Below, one piece after another: positions 32,382 through 40,437 of a stretch of 53,183 nucleotides of DNA. The notes under the pieces are model-generated. The model did no database searches. It was not told the DNA's origin and saw only the letters and a list, made by a program, of their open reading frames with translations. Every line of letters begins with the position of its first letter. The first letter of the stretch is position 1. Made by a program: the position numbers and the translations under genes. Source of the stretch: Candidatus Hydrogenedentota bacterium (GTDB taxonomy: Bacteria > Hydrogenedentota > Hydrogenedentia > Hydrogenedentales > CAILVY01); contig CAILVY010000274.1 in assembly GCA_903837785.1 (NCBI GenBank), forward strand, positions 1 to 53,183, written 5' to 3'.

Positions 32382-33758
32382 TCATGAACCCGGGATGCGG
32401 AGGACCGTGATGTCCGGCTCATTGGCGCCGCGGACAAACTGAAGAAGCAGGGACTTCCCCGGCACGCCCGTCTGCTTGAGAATCTCGATCAATTCGCCGG
32501 GATTCTTCACGGGATGCTTCGCCACTTCAGTAATCACGTCGCCATCCGCCAGCTTGGCTTCGAACGCGGGGCTGTCCGGCTTGATGCCAGTGATCAGCAC
32601 CCCGGCCGTGTCGGGGGCGAGCCCCAATTTCTCGGCGAGGGCAGCCGTCAACGGACGAATCCGCATGCCCAGGATGAACTGTTCGCGGTCCGGCTGAACC
32701 GTCGAAAGCTCGCGCTGCCGTAATTCCACGTCCGCGGACAGGGGCGCGCCATCGCGCCAAATCTCCAGGACGATCTTCGTGCCGGGTGAAAATGACGAGA
32801 TGCGCCGCACGAGATCCTCCGCACCCTGCACGTTCTCCCCGTTGATCTTGCGGACCACGTCATAGATCTGGATCTTGGCCGTCTCGGCGGGCGTGCCTGC
32901 CTGCACCCGCTTCACGATGGCGCCCAGCTTGTCGGGAAGACCCACCGCATCCGCGAAGTCCTTGGCATCGTCAATGGACACGCCCAGGTAGCCGCGCGTC
33001 ACCCGGCCGCCGCCGATCAACTGGGGCACGGTATTCTTGACAGTATTCACGGGGATCGCGAAGCCAATCGAGTTCGCGCCCCACACAATGGCCGTGTTCA
33101 CCCCGATGACCTCGCCCGAAATGTTGCAGAGCGGACCGCCGCTGTTGCCCAGGTTGATGGCCGCATCCGTCTGGATGAGGTTCTGGAACGTGAGGCCCTG
33201 CATGGCCAGGCCGCGCAGCCCTTCCCGGCCCACGGCGCTGATGTGCCCGAAAGAAGTCGATCCTTCAAAGCCGCGCGCACTCCCGATGGCCATGGCGAAC
33301 TGACCGACTTTGAGACTGTCGGAATCGCCAAGCCGCGCCACGGACAAGTCCTCGGTCGCTTCGATGCGAATGACCGCCAGGTCCGTTTCCGGATCGGCGC
33401 CCACCGCCCGGGCGGGATACTCGTGCCCATTCCACAGTTTGACTGTGATGCTCTCCGCGCCTTCGACAACGTGGTTGTTCGTGATGATGTGGCCCTGCTT
33501 GTCATAGATGAAGCCTGAGCCCTGGCCGCGCGGACGGGGCATGGGTTGCTGCGGCTTGCCCTCGGGCGCGTTCGGCGCATTGAAGAAATGATGAAACAGA
33601 TCCTCCGCGTCCCCTTCGAGGGCGCTGCCCTGCGTGTCGATGTTTACCACACACGCTCCCATTTGCTCGTGAAGCTGTACGAAGCTCGATTCCAGGTCCT
33701 TCAGCAGCGGAACCTGCGCCAGGGCGGTGATGACGGCCGCGGCCAGCAATGCACTCAT
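32382..33758 (-). CDS. htrA: HtrA/DegP-type periplasmic serine protease with two PDZ domains
   Basis: A 458-residue protein with a short hydrophobic N-terminus (MSALLAAAVITALA) that acts as a signal peptide. The trypsin-like triad is intact: His96 in NNHVV, Asp126 in ETDLAV and Ser206 in GNSGGPL. Two PDZ domains follow (about 265-345 and 365-455), with GYLGV at the start of the first. Members degrade or refold misfolded envelope proteins. The ATG overlaps the TGA of glnD (ATGA) and its AAAGGAG site lies inside glnD, so the two are translationally coupled. The protein is close to the usual DegQ/DegP length. Confidence 0.95.
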   Translation of the reverse strand: MSALLAAAVITALAQVPLLKDLESSFVQLHEQMGACVVNIDTQGSALEGDAEDLFHHFFNAPNAPEGKPQQPMPRPRGQGSGFIYDKQGHIITNNHVVEGAESITVKLWNGHEYPARAVGADPETDLAVIRIEATEDLSVARLGDSDSLKVGQFAMAIGSARGFEGSTSFGHISAVGREGLRGLAMQGLTFQNLIQTDAAINLGNSGGPLCNISGEVIGVNTAIVWGANSIGFAIPVNTVKNTVPQLIGGGRVTRGYLGVSIDDAKDFADAVGLPDKLGAIVKRVQAGTPAETAKIQIYDVVRKINGENVQGAEDLVRRISSFSPGTKIVLEIWRDGAPLSADVELRQRELSTVQPDREQFILGMRIRPLTAALAEKLGLAPDTAGVLITGIKPDSPAFEAKLADGDVITEVAKHPVKNPGELIEILKQTGVPGKSLLLQFVRGANEPDITVLRIPGS

Positions 33759-36463
33759 GCTACTTCTCCTTTGTTGTCCGCGGCCAGAATCGGGTGAATG
33801 GCCTGTTCCAGTCCGGAGCGGATTTCCGCCATCACGGCGGGCTCTTCAATGCGTCCGCCGTTCTGCTGCACATAAAATGCGTCGCGCACCCGGCGCGCGT
33901 CTGTCATGATGCGCGCCGACTGGATGTCCACACCCATCAGCGACAACGAGCGCGATATATCATATAACAATCCGGTCCGGTCCCCTGTTTCAATGTCGAT
34001 GACGGTTTCGGACTGCGATGCCGTGTTGTCAAAGTCGATTCGGGTGCGCACCGGAACCAGCGGCTGCAGGAGGGCGAAAAGCCGCCGCCGCGACTGCTCC
34101 ACATAAGTCTCGATGTCCTTGCCCTGCAGGATCACCTCGCCCAGCACCCGCTTGACGCCCTGGAACTGCGCATTCGTCATGGGACGGGCATTGGCCGCAT
34201 CCTTCACTGCAAAGCAGTCCACCACCCATCCGTCCGGCAGCGTGAAGAGCGCGGCGCTCTCGACGTTCACGAGTTGCGATGCGAAGCTGCCGGCTATTTC
34301 CGAAAAGAGCCCGCGGCTGTCCCGGGTGCAGACGACGGCCTCGCTCATCCCGGTTTCCTGATGGGTCCAGCACCGCAACGCCAGGCCGCTGCTTCGTGCT
34401 TCCTCCAGGCACTCCAGGTGCCGGGCGATGTACTCCGCCGAAAAGGCGATGAAGTACCGGTCGCCCATGGCCCGCAAATAGTCCTCGACCTGCGCGCTCA
34501 GGCGTTCGCTGACGAGCGTCTTGACCTGATCGGCCTTGGGCAGTTTCCAGTATTCCTCCTCCTCCTCCATCTGTCCCCGGCCCAGAAGAATGCGTTCCGA
34601 CTTCAGGAAAAGCTTAATCAGCAACGCCCCCTTCCAGTCGTTCCAGACGTTGGGCCCGACCGACGCGAGATCCGCATAAGTCAGCACGAACAGTTCCCGC
34701 AGCCGTTCGTCCGAGTTCATCAATTCCGCGAACTTGTTCACGGTCTCCACGTTGTCCGTGTCGCGGTAGAAGGCGATGTTCGTCATCAGGAGATGATGCC
34801 GCACGAGAAAGACGATGCGCTCGGTTTCGTCCTGCGGCAGGCCGATCCGTATGCCTATCGCGCGCGCCGCGCGAATCCCTTCGTCCACGTGCGTTTCGCC
34901 CGAGGCCTTGCCCAAATCGTGAAACAGAATGGCCATGACGAGGATATGCGGATCGCGGATGTGTTCGAGCGCCTTTCGCAACACGCTGCCCACCGGGCCC
35001 TCCATCTTCGGAATGTCCGTCAGTGCTTCGACCGCCCGGATCGTGTGCTCGTCGACGGGGTAGCTGTGGAAGTCCTCATAGCGGATGATGCCCTGAATGG
35101 CGCCGTACTCCGGGAGATACGCGCCCAGCAACCCGGTCTGGGCGGCCTGGCGCAGCGCGAATCCCGCCTGGAGCACCCGGCTGCACACCGCCACGAAGTA
35201 CCGGCAAACCACATCGCTGGTCTGGAACGTGTCCGTGACGAGCGCAAGATTCTCGGTAATCCAGGATTGCATCGCGTAGCTCAGCGGAACCATGCGCCGG
35301 GCGGATTCCCAGATGACCTGCATGAGCCGGGCGGGATTCTCGGCAAACCACTTCCGGTCGAGCGTTCCGGCCGTCAGTTGGCCGCGGTAAACCGTGAAGC
35401 GGGAGCGGCTCGGCCCGGGACTTTCCGACAAATCCGACTGGAGGCGCTGATCGGACAAACGCGCCGCCAGGTACAGGAAGCGGCGAATGCGCTGCGCCGC
35501 GCTGTAATAATCCTGCATGAACTGATCCATGGCCTCTTGCGGCTCGCCGCCATAGCCGAAGAATTGCGCAGTGTGCCGCTGCATTCCGAAACTGAGCCGG
35601 TCCTCCTTCTTCCCGGTGTGGAAGTGGAGTTCGTTACGGATGCGCCAGACATAATCCAGGGCCTCCACCAGGCCCAGGTACTCGTCGTACGAGAGATGGC
35701 CCAAGCGGTGAAGATCGTCCGGGCGGATTATGCCCTGACTGATGAGAAGCATCCATTGGGCCGCGTGATAGTCCCGAAGCCCGCCCACGTTCTCCTTCAG
35801 ATCCGGTTCCAGGTTGTAGAGGTCCCGATGTATCTCCGGCAGTTCCTGGGGATGTTCCCGGACACGGATGTGCTGCAGGATCGCCGCCAGCTCCTTCTGC
35901 TTCACGCCGCGCAGCAGCATGCGCAGCCGCGCAAAGGTGTTGTTGTCGCCGTAGATCAACCGGGCCTGGGCATAGGTCGTGTAGACTTCCGGATCGCGGC
36001 GGGCCAGCGCGATGGCTTCGGACAGGCCGTGCAGCGTGTAGCCCGCGTGAAACCCCATGTCCCACAAGAAGGGCACCAGATAGCTGTTCAACGACTCGAT
36101 CGGGCGGTTGAGTCGGCGGTTGTACAGCAGGCAGACATCCAGGTCGGAATAGGGACAAAGCTCGCCCCGGCCATACCCGCCCAGCGCGCAGACCGCCACT
36201 TGCGAGGCCAGCTTCCGCCCGGCACGCGTATGGTACACACCGAATTCGACCACGCCGCGCAGCACCGTGTCTGCGGATTCCGTCAGCTGACGGAGCACGT
36301 TGCTCCCGGACTCCCCTGCCTTGTGCCGTTCCCGCACGGCATGCCACTGGTCCTTTATGAAGGTGCGCGCCGCTTCCACACACCGCTCACGGGGGACATG
36401 CGCAAAACCCGGATCTTCGTTTTGAGCTCGTTCCACCAGTTCCGAGAATGCGTCTTTGTGCAT
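33755..36463 (-). CDS. glnD: [Protein-PII] uridylyltransferase/uridylyl-removing enzyme
   Basis: A 902-residue protein with the full GlnD order: nucleotidyltransferase domain with CALGGYGRGELCPYSDLDVC (metal Asp residues 107 and 109), a GlnD PII-uridylyltransferase helical region (NLEPDLKENVGGLRDYH), an HD domain (DEHTIRAVE; LFHDLGKASGETHVDEG) and two C-terminal ACT domains (about 725-800 and 835-900) that sense glutamine. It adds UMP to PII proteins when nitrogen is scarce and removes it when glutamine is high. GGGAGG lies close before the ATG. No glnB, glnA or amtB is adjacent; instead it is coupled to htrA. Confidence 0.96.
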   Translation of the reverse strand: MHKDAFSELVERAQNEDPGFAHVPRERCVEAARTFIKDQWHAVRERHKAGESGSNVLRQLTESADTVLRGVVEFGVYHTRAGRKLASQVAVCALGGYGRGELCPYSDLDVCLLYNRRLNRPIESLNSYLVPFLWDMGFHAGYTLHGLSEAIALARRDPEVYTTYAQARLIYGDNNTFARLRMLLRGVKQKELAAILQHIRVREHPQELPEIHRDLYNLEPDLKENVGGLRDYHAAQWMLLISQGIIRPDDLHRLGHLSYDEYLGLVEALDYVWRIRNELHFHTGKKEDRLSFGMQRHTAQFFGYGGEPQEAMDQFMQDYYSAAQRIRRFLYLAARLSDQRLQSDLSESPGPSRSRFTVYRGQLTAGTLDRKWFAENPARLMQVIWESARRMVPLSYAMQSWITENLALVTDTFQTSDVVCRYFVAVCSRVLQAGFALRQAAQTGLLGAYLPEYGAIQGIIRYEDFHSYPVDEHTIRAVEALTDIPKMEGPVGSVLRKALEHIRDPHILVMAILFHDLGKASGETHVDEGIRAARAIGIRIGLPQDETERIVFLVRHHLLMTNIAFYRDTDNVETVNKFAELMNSDERLRELFVLTYADLASVGPNVWNDWKGALLIKLFLKSERILLGRGQMEEEEEYWKLPKADQVKTLVSERLSAQVEDYLRAMGDRYFIAFSAEYIARHLECLEEARSSGLALRCWTHQETGMSEAVVCTRDSRGLFSEIAGSFASQLVNVESAALFTLPDGWVVDCFAVKDAANARPMTNAQFQGVKRVLGEVILQGKDIETYVEQSRRRLFALLQPLVPVRTRIDFDNTASQSETVIDIETGDRTGLLYDISRSLSLMGVDIQSARIMTDARRVRDAFYVQQNGGRIEEPAVMAEIRSGLEQAIHPILAADNKGEVA

Positions 36464-36618
36464 CCAACCTCCCGAGTTTGCGCCTCGGCGTCAACACTGC
36501 TTCTTCCCACGAACCCCGGTTCCCGGCCGTTCATTCCACCCGTCCACCCTGCACACGCAGGGCCTGCGTACGTGACGGGACGGCCGGCGCAGAGGGGGAA
36601 GAGCCTTTCCAGTAGGGA

Positions 36619-36647
36619 GTTGTACAAGTTTCAGCCGCCGGGTGCAA
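36619..36647 (-). promoter_or_regulatory. Probable promoter of glnD
   Basis: On the minus strand TTGCAC (36647-36642), a 17-base spacer, then TACAAC (36624-36619). Predicted leader is about 150 nt. The -10 is a 4/6 match, so confidence is moderate. Confidence 0.45.
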
Positions 36648-36783
36648 CATATTTCTCGCGACGGAAAGGACCCCGGCGAGACGCGGCCATGGCCCTACGG
36701 GAAGAGATGGCGCGGGCCATGTGTTCAAACGAAGTGGTGAGGATTTGAATCCCAGCGAGCGCCCCGTGAACCCCAAATCCCTC

Positions 36784-36812
36784 TTGCCATGCGTGGCTCT
36801 ATATGCTAAAAT
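36784..36812 (+). promoter_or_regulatory. Extended -10 promoter of the HD-GYP response regulator
   Basis: TTGCCA (36784-36789), a 17-base spacer, then TGC-TAAAAT (-10 at 36807-36812, TG at 36804-36805). Predicted start near 36819 leaves about 130 nt of leader before the ATG at 36948. Confidence 0.65.
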
Positions 36813-36947
36813 GCAAACTGTAAATGGCGCATTCCGCGCAATAGGGGCTTAAGGTGCAGGGTTTTATTGAATATGGACCAAGAAGTGAGGTGGCAAGAGG
36901 CACCCTGAAGAACGCCGGGGCAAAACCATTGGGGAGTTAAGAAGGCT

Positions 36948-38105
36948 ATGACGAGCATGGATTCTGCCGCCAAACAGATTCTCGTGGTGGATGATTTGCC
37001 GGAGAACGCCGCCATCCTCAGCCGCTTTCTCGCGCCCATGGGCTACCAGGTTTCCGCGGTGCACGACGGGGTTTCGGCCCTGGAATTCGTGGGAAACACC
37101 CCGCCGGATGTCATTCTGCTGGACTTGGCGATGCCCGGGATGGATGGTTTTCAGGTCTGTCAATGCCTGAAACAATCCCCCGAGACCCGGCATATACCCG
37201 TTATCATTATCACGGGCCTCTCGGACCGTGAAGCGAATATCCATGCGATTGAAGCCGGGGCGGACGATTTCGTGGTGAAGCCGTTTGACCGGGTCTTGCT
37301 GGAGGCGCGCATCCGCAGCTCGTTGAAAACCAAGGTGCTTCAGGATCAGTTGCTGGCCTATCAACATGAATTGGAGGAACGCGTTCGGGAACGCACCCGG
37401 CAACTGGAGCGGACACAGCAGGTGGCGGTGTTCAGCCTCGCCAAGCTGGCGGAATCGCGGGATAACGAGACGGGCGACCATCTCGATCGCATACGCGCTT
37501 ATGCCCGGGAACTGACGCTGGAGTTGTTGGCCCGGGGAATCTTCCCCGAGACGATCAACCCGGGCTTTGTGGCGGCCATCTATGAATCCAGCCCGCTGCA
37601 CGACATCGGCAAAGTGGGGATTCCCGACCAGATCCTGCTCAAGCCCGGCAAGCTGACGCCGCAGGAATTCGAGCTGATGAAGAATCACACGCTGATCGGC
37701 GGCGACACCCTGCGCGCCGCAGATCGCGAGGCGGGCCAGAATTCGTTCCTGGCGATGGGCCGCGACATCGCTTATTACCACCACGAGAAATACGATGGCA
37801 GCGGCTATCCCTTCGGATTGAGCGGCGAAGAGATTCCGCTGGCGGCGCGGATCGTCGCGCTGGCGGACGTGTACGACGCCCTCTCCTCGAAGCGTCCTTA
37901 CAAAGAGCCCTTCAGCCACGAGAAATCGTGCGCGATCATTCTCGAGAGCGGCGATCGGCATTTCGATCCGCGGGTCGTCGAAGCCTTTGAAGCCCGGGAG
38001 AACCAGTTCGCCTCCATCCGCGGAGAGTTCCAGGGAAAGGGGGCCACGACGGCACTTCAGGAAACGCTGGCGAAGCTCGAAAGTGCCCAGCCCGTCTGCG
38101 CGTGA
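36948..38105 (+). CDS. Response regulator with HD-GYP cyclic-di-GMP phosphodiesterase output
   Basis: This 385-residue protein starts with a REC domain (about residues 9-130; acidic pocket VVDD, phospho-acceptor Asp59 in VILLDLAMPGMDG, KPFD switch lysine). A coiled linker (about 135-160) leads to an HD-GYP domain: SPLHDIGKVGIPDQILLKPG carries the HD metal pair, HTLIGGD follows, and HHEKYDGSGYPFGLSG contains the substrate-pocket GYP. Such proteins hydrolyse cyclic-di-GMP, typically to GMP, when phosphorylated, favouring motility over surface growth. No cognate kinase is adjacent; the two kinases 8-12 kb away are candidates. GGGGAG lies upstream of the ATG. The gene converges on the sialidase gene with a 10-base gap. 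Confidence 0.93.
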   Translation: MTSMDSAAKQILVVDDLPENAAILSRFLAPMGYQVSAVHDGVSALEFVGNTPPDVILLDLAMPGMDGFQVCQCLKQSPETRHIPVIIITGLSDREANIHAIEAGADDFVVKPFDRVLLEARIRSSLKTKVLQDQLLAYQHELEERVRERTRQLERTQQVAVFSLAKLAESRDNETGDHLDRIRAYARELTLELLARGIFPETINPGFVAAIYESSPLHDIGKVGIPDQILLKPGKLTPQEFELMKNHTLIGGDTLRAADREAGQNSFLAMGRDIAYYHHEKYDGSGYPFGLSGEEIPLAARIVALADVYDALSSKRPYKEPFSHEKSCAIILESGDRHFDPRVVEAFEARENQFASIRGEFQGKGATTALQETLAKLESAQPVCA

Positions 38106-38115
38106 GGCGGATCGT

Positions 38116-39192
38116 TCACTGCCCGTAGAACCATGTAAGCGCCATTCTCACGACATGCAGCCCGTCGCGCTGATGATAGCTGATGACGGCCGTGTCCCCG
38201 ACGAACAAGAGGCTGGGATACCCGTAGTCGTCCTCCGGGTCTCCCGCTATCACCCGTTCGTTCTCCCAGGTTTCGCCGTCGTCTTTTGAAAGAACGGAAA
38301 CGAGGGGCGTCCGCTTCAGCGGGGGTTCCTGAGTGCCGCTGGAAGCGCGCAGCAGCAGCAGGTCGCCGGTTCCGGGAATCCGCTTGATATTCAGCGCGGA
38401 GCTGGTCTTGGGCAGGGGCAGCGCGCGCACGAGTTCGCCCTTCGACCAGCTTTCACCCCGGTCCGTCGAATAGGCGCGCGCCACGCAGCCGCTGTACGTG
38501 CGCATCAGCATCATCACCCGCCCGTCCTTCAATTCCACGACGTGCGGTTCCTGCGCTTCGATCGGCAGGAGCTTCACGCTGTTCTGGCTCTCGTGCCAGC
38601 TGTACCCGTTGTCATCCGAGTAGACGCTGTAGCTCACGTAGCCCGCATGGCCGTCGGCGGAGCTGACGAGTTCGTGCTCGATCGGGGCAATGATCCGCCC
38701 GCTGGAGAGCTGCACGAGCTTGTCATTGTGCATGATGTGATACCCCGCCCGCGGCGTCACGATGAGCTGATCGCCCCACGTCTTGCCGTCGTCCGCCGAG
38801 CGCCGGTAGTAATTGTGGCCGAAGAGCGGCGAAGCGCCGGAGACGTAGATGTACGACAACAACAACTGCCCGTTGGCGAGTCGGAGCAGGCTGGGATGGC
38901 AATAGCGATCCGCGGCGGGCGGTTGAGGCTTGGGCACCAGCACGAACTCCTCGCCCCAGGTCTTTCCCTTGTCCGGGGAATAACGCGCAGCGATGGCATC
39001 CGTGCCCTGCCCGGCGGCGTTCATCCCCGAGTACGTGAGCAGGAGCCGCCCGTCGTTCAAGGCCACGATGCTGCCCGGCATCCCGCGATAGCCGTAGGTC
39101 TGTTTGGGCAGCGGCACGACACAGGTGTCTTCAAGGAGCGCCGCGTCGGCGGCCAGCAGGAACAGCGAAGCGCACAGCGACAATGTGAACAT
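38116..39192 (-). CDS. Secreted exo-alpha-sialidase / BNR-repeat protein
   Basis: A 358-residue protein with a signal peptide (MFTLSLCASLFLLAADA) and a GAGGAGGGG ribosome site. At least five Asp-box motifs of type S-x-D-x-G-x-T-W are spread through the sequence (SPDKGKTW, SADDGKTW, SDDNGYSW, STDRGESW, SKDDGETW), marking a six-bladed beta propeller. An early arginine in YGYRGMPGS could be the first of the sialic-acid-binding arginines. Family members release terminal sialic acid from glycoproteins. A general BNR-propeller glycan binder is the alternative because the catalytic Tyr and Glu cannot be placed surely. It is 40 bases downstream of the nucleoside-hydrolase-like gene and probably co-transcribed. 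Confidence 0.82.
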   Translation of the reverse strand: MFTLSLCASLFLLAADAALLEDTCVVPLPKQTYGYRGMPGSIVALNDGRLLLTYSGMNAAGQGTDAIAARYSPDKGKTWGEEFVLVPKPQPPAADRYCHPSLLRLANGQLLLSYIYVSGASPLFGHNYYRRSADDGKTWGDQLIVTPRAGYHIMHNDKLVQLSSGRIIAPIEHELVSSADGHAGYVSYSVYSDDNGYSWHESQNSVKLLPIEAQEPHVVELKDGRVMMLMRTYSGCVARAYSTDRGESWSKGELVRALPLPKTSSALNIKRIPGTGDLLLLRASSGTQEPPLKRTPLVSVLSKDDGETWENERVIAGDPEDDYGYPSLLFVGDTAVISYHQRDGLHVVRMALTWFYGQ

Positions 39193-39232
39193 GGTCCCCT
39201 CCTCTTGACGATGTGATGAATGCTGCCTCGGC

Positions 39233-40165
39233 TCAGGGGGCCGTCAACGCACGAATCAACGTCTTCTCAAATGCGTCGCGGTCTTTCCATTGCAGCGCGC
39301 AGCGCACCGGACGGTCCTTGTCGTCCGGCACGGTGTTTCCTTTGTCGTCGATGCTCAGTTTCACGGTTTCGATCTCGAGAAACGACTCGGAAAACGCCAG
39401 GTAGGCAGCTTCCGTGTCAAAGAGCACGCTGCTCTCATTGGGGGGGTAGTTCTTGCGGTTTGCCCATTGCGTGTAGTTCTCGATCACGGCCGCCGCGCGC
39501 TTGGCCGTTGACTCCGAGACCTGGGCGTAGCGTTCACCTTTGAGAATCAACGTGCCGCACGTGTCCAGCGGCGCCAGCGTGATCTCCCACGGCGCGGCAA
39601 AAACCGCGCGGGCGGCGGGAATGTCCTTGAAGACGTTCCACTCCGGATCCCGGCCCTGCTTACCGTTGTAGCCGATATGCACGCTGCCGGCCATGCTGGC
39701 CACGCGCGCCCGCTGCGCGATCGCGGGGTCTCGGCGCAAGGCTTCGGCCAGGTTCGTCTGCGGCCCGATGACACACAGGGTCACCCGCTCTTTGGAGGCA
39801 TTGACCGCGTCGATCAGCGCCTGCACGCCGTCCTGATGCACGACACCCTTGTATTGATCGAGCTGATAGTCGCCAAGCCAGGCGGTCTGATGAATCTTGT
39901 TGTCGCTGGTCTTCTTGCCGATGCCGATGGGCACCTCCGTCCGCCCCACGCGCTCGAGAATCTTCGCCAGCAGGCGCGTCTTCGTCGGCGTGTCGTCCGA
40001 GGCCGTCACGATCAGCCGCAAATCGACCTCCGGAGAACCCAGCAGCATGCACAACGCCCACGTGTCGTCAATGTCATCGCCGATGTCCGTGTCGAGGATC
40101 ACGGGAACGGGTGCGGCATGAACCGTCAGGCAGATCAGACTTGCCGAAAGCAGCGCGGTCATCAT
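39233..40165 (-). CDS. Secreted inosine/uridine-preferring nucleoside hydrolase-like protein
   Basis: About 310 residues from the ATG at 40165, chosen because GGAGGA lies just upstream and a signal peptide (MTALLSASLICLTVHAA) follows. The ribose- and calcium-binding motif VPVILDTDIGDDIDD is intact at the mature N-terminus, and a CVIGPQTNLAEAL block corresponds to the family's GPLTNLA. In classic enzymes a catalytic His-Asp pair sits late in the sequence; here the matching place reads SSVLFDTEAAYLA, so the His seems to be Phe while the calcium Asp is kept. Purine or pyrimidine specificity may be altered. Export is unusual for this family and suggests scavenging of external nucleosides or a related N-glycoside. 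Likely operon with the sialidase. Confidence 0.82.
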   Translation of the reverse strand: MMTALLSASLICLTVHAAPVPVILDTDIGDDIDDTWALCMLLGSPEVDLRLIVTASDDTPTKTRLLAKILERVGRTEVPIGIGKKTSDNKIHQTAWLGDYQLDQYKGVVHQDGVQALIDAVNASKERVTLCVIGPQTNLAEALRRDPAIAQRARVASMAGSVHIGYNGKQGRDPEWNVFKDIPAARAVFAAPWEITLAPLDTCGTLILKGERYAQVSESTAKRAAAVIENYTQWANRKNYPPNESSVLFDTEAAYLAFSESFLEIETVKLSIDDKGNTVPDDKDRPVRCALQWKDRDAFEKTLIRALTAP

Positions 40166-40196
40166 CGGTCCTCCTCCCACATCAGTTGCAGGCTCC

Positions 40197-40202
40197 AATG
40201 TA
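40197..40202 (-). promoter_or_regulatory. Possible extended -10 for the nucleoside hydrolase/sialidase pair
   Basis: On the minus strand TGC-TACATT (-10 at 40202-40197, 4/6) is placed about 30 bases before the start codon. No good -35 accompanies it, so this is a weak call. Confidence 0.25.
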
Positions 40203-40290
40203 GCACAAATCGCCGGCCCATGCGATCCCGGGAAACGGCTCAACAGCTGCGGCAGGGCCCGGCGTCACGGGGGCCGTGAGCGACCGCGGA

Positions 40291-40318
40291 TTGACTTGTC
40301 ATGGCAGGGCAGTATACT
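40291..40318 (+). promoter_or_regulatory. Promoter of the PAS-GAF protein gene
   Basis: TTGACT (40291-40296), a 16-base spacer and TATACT (40313-40318): 5/6 matches at both elements. Predicted start near 40325 leaves a leader of about 110 nt. Confidence 0.65.
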
Positions 40319-40437
40319 GTCTCGCACGCTGGTTCCCTGGCATCTGAAGCGGGGTTCCGGGGGCCGTCTGCGTTGAGCATGGGCAGTCGCGCGATTCCAC
40401 CCGTATCATGTGGTGTTTCCCGAACTGGATTGGGCGT

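Larger units (their letters stand above)
36464..36947. other. Intergenic region between divergent glnD and HD-GYP genes
   Basis: These 484 bases carry a likely glnD promoter on the minus strand and a strong extended -10 promoter on the plus strand, listed separately. Between them (about 36650-36780) I see no gene. A GGATTTGAATCC stretch near 36742-36753 is a small palindrome, not a tRNA arm. Confidence 0.6.

Noticed and set aside
30322-32442. A 706-codon plus-strand frame opposite the binding-protein and gspB genes
   Set aside because: It contains a long run of Arg/Gly/His, the reverse of the Pro/Ala linker of GspB, with no domain.
34274-36748. An 824-codon plus-strand frame opposite glnD
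   Set aside because: glnD is complete with all domains; the opposite frame has no motif.
36735-36760. tRNA-like T-arm sequence GGATTTGAATCC
   Set aside because: Neither strand gives a 7-bp acceptor stem, an anticodon arm or CCA at the right distance; only a short palindrome remains.
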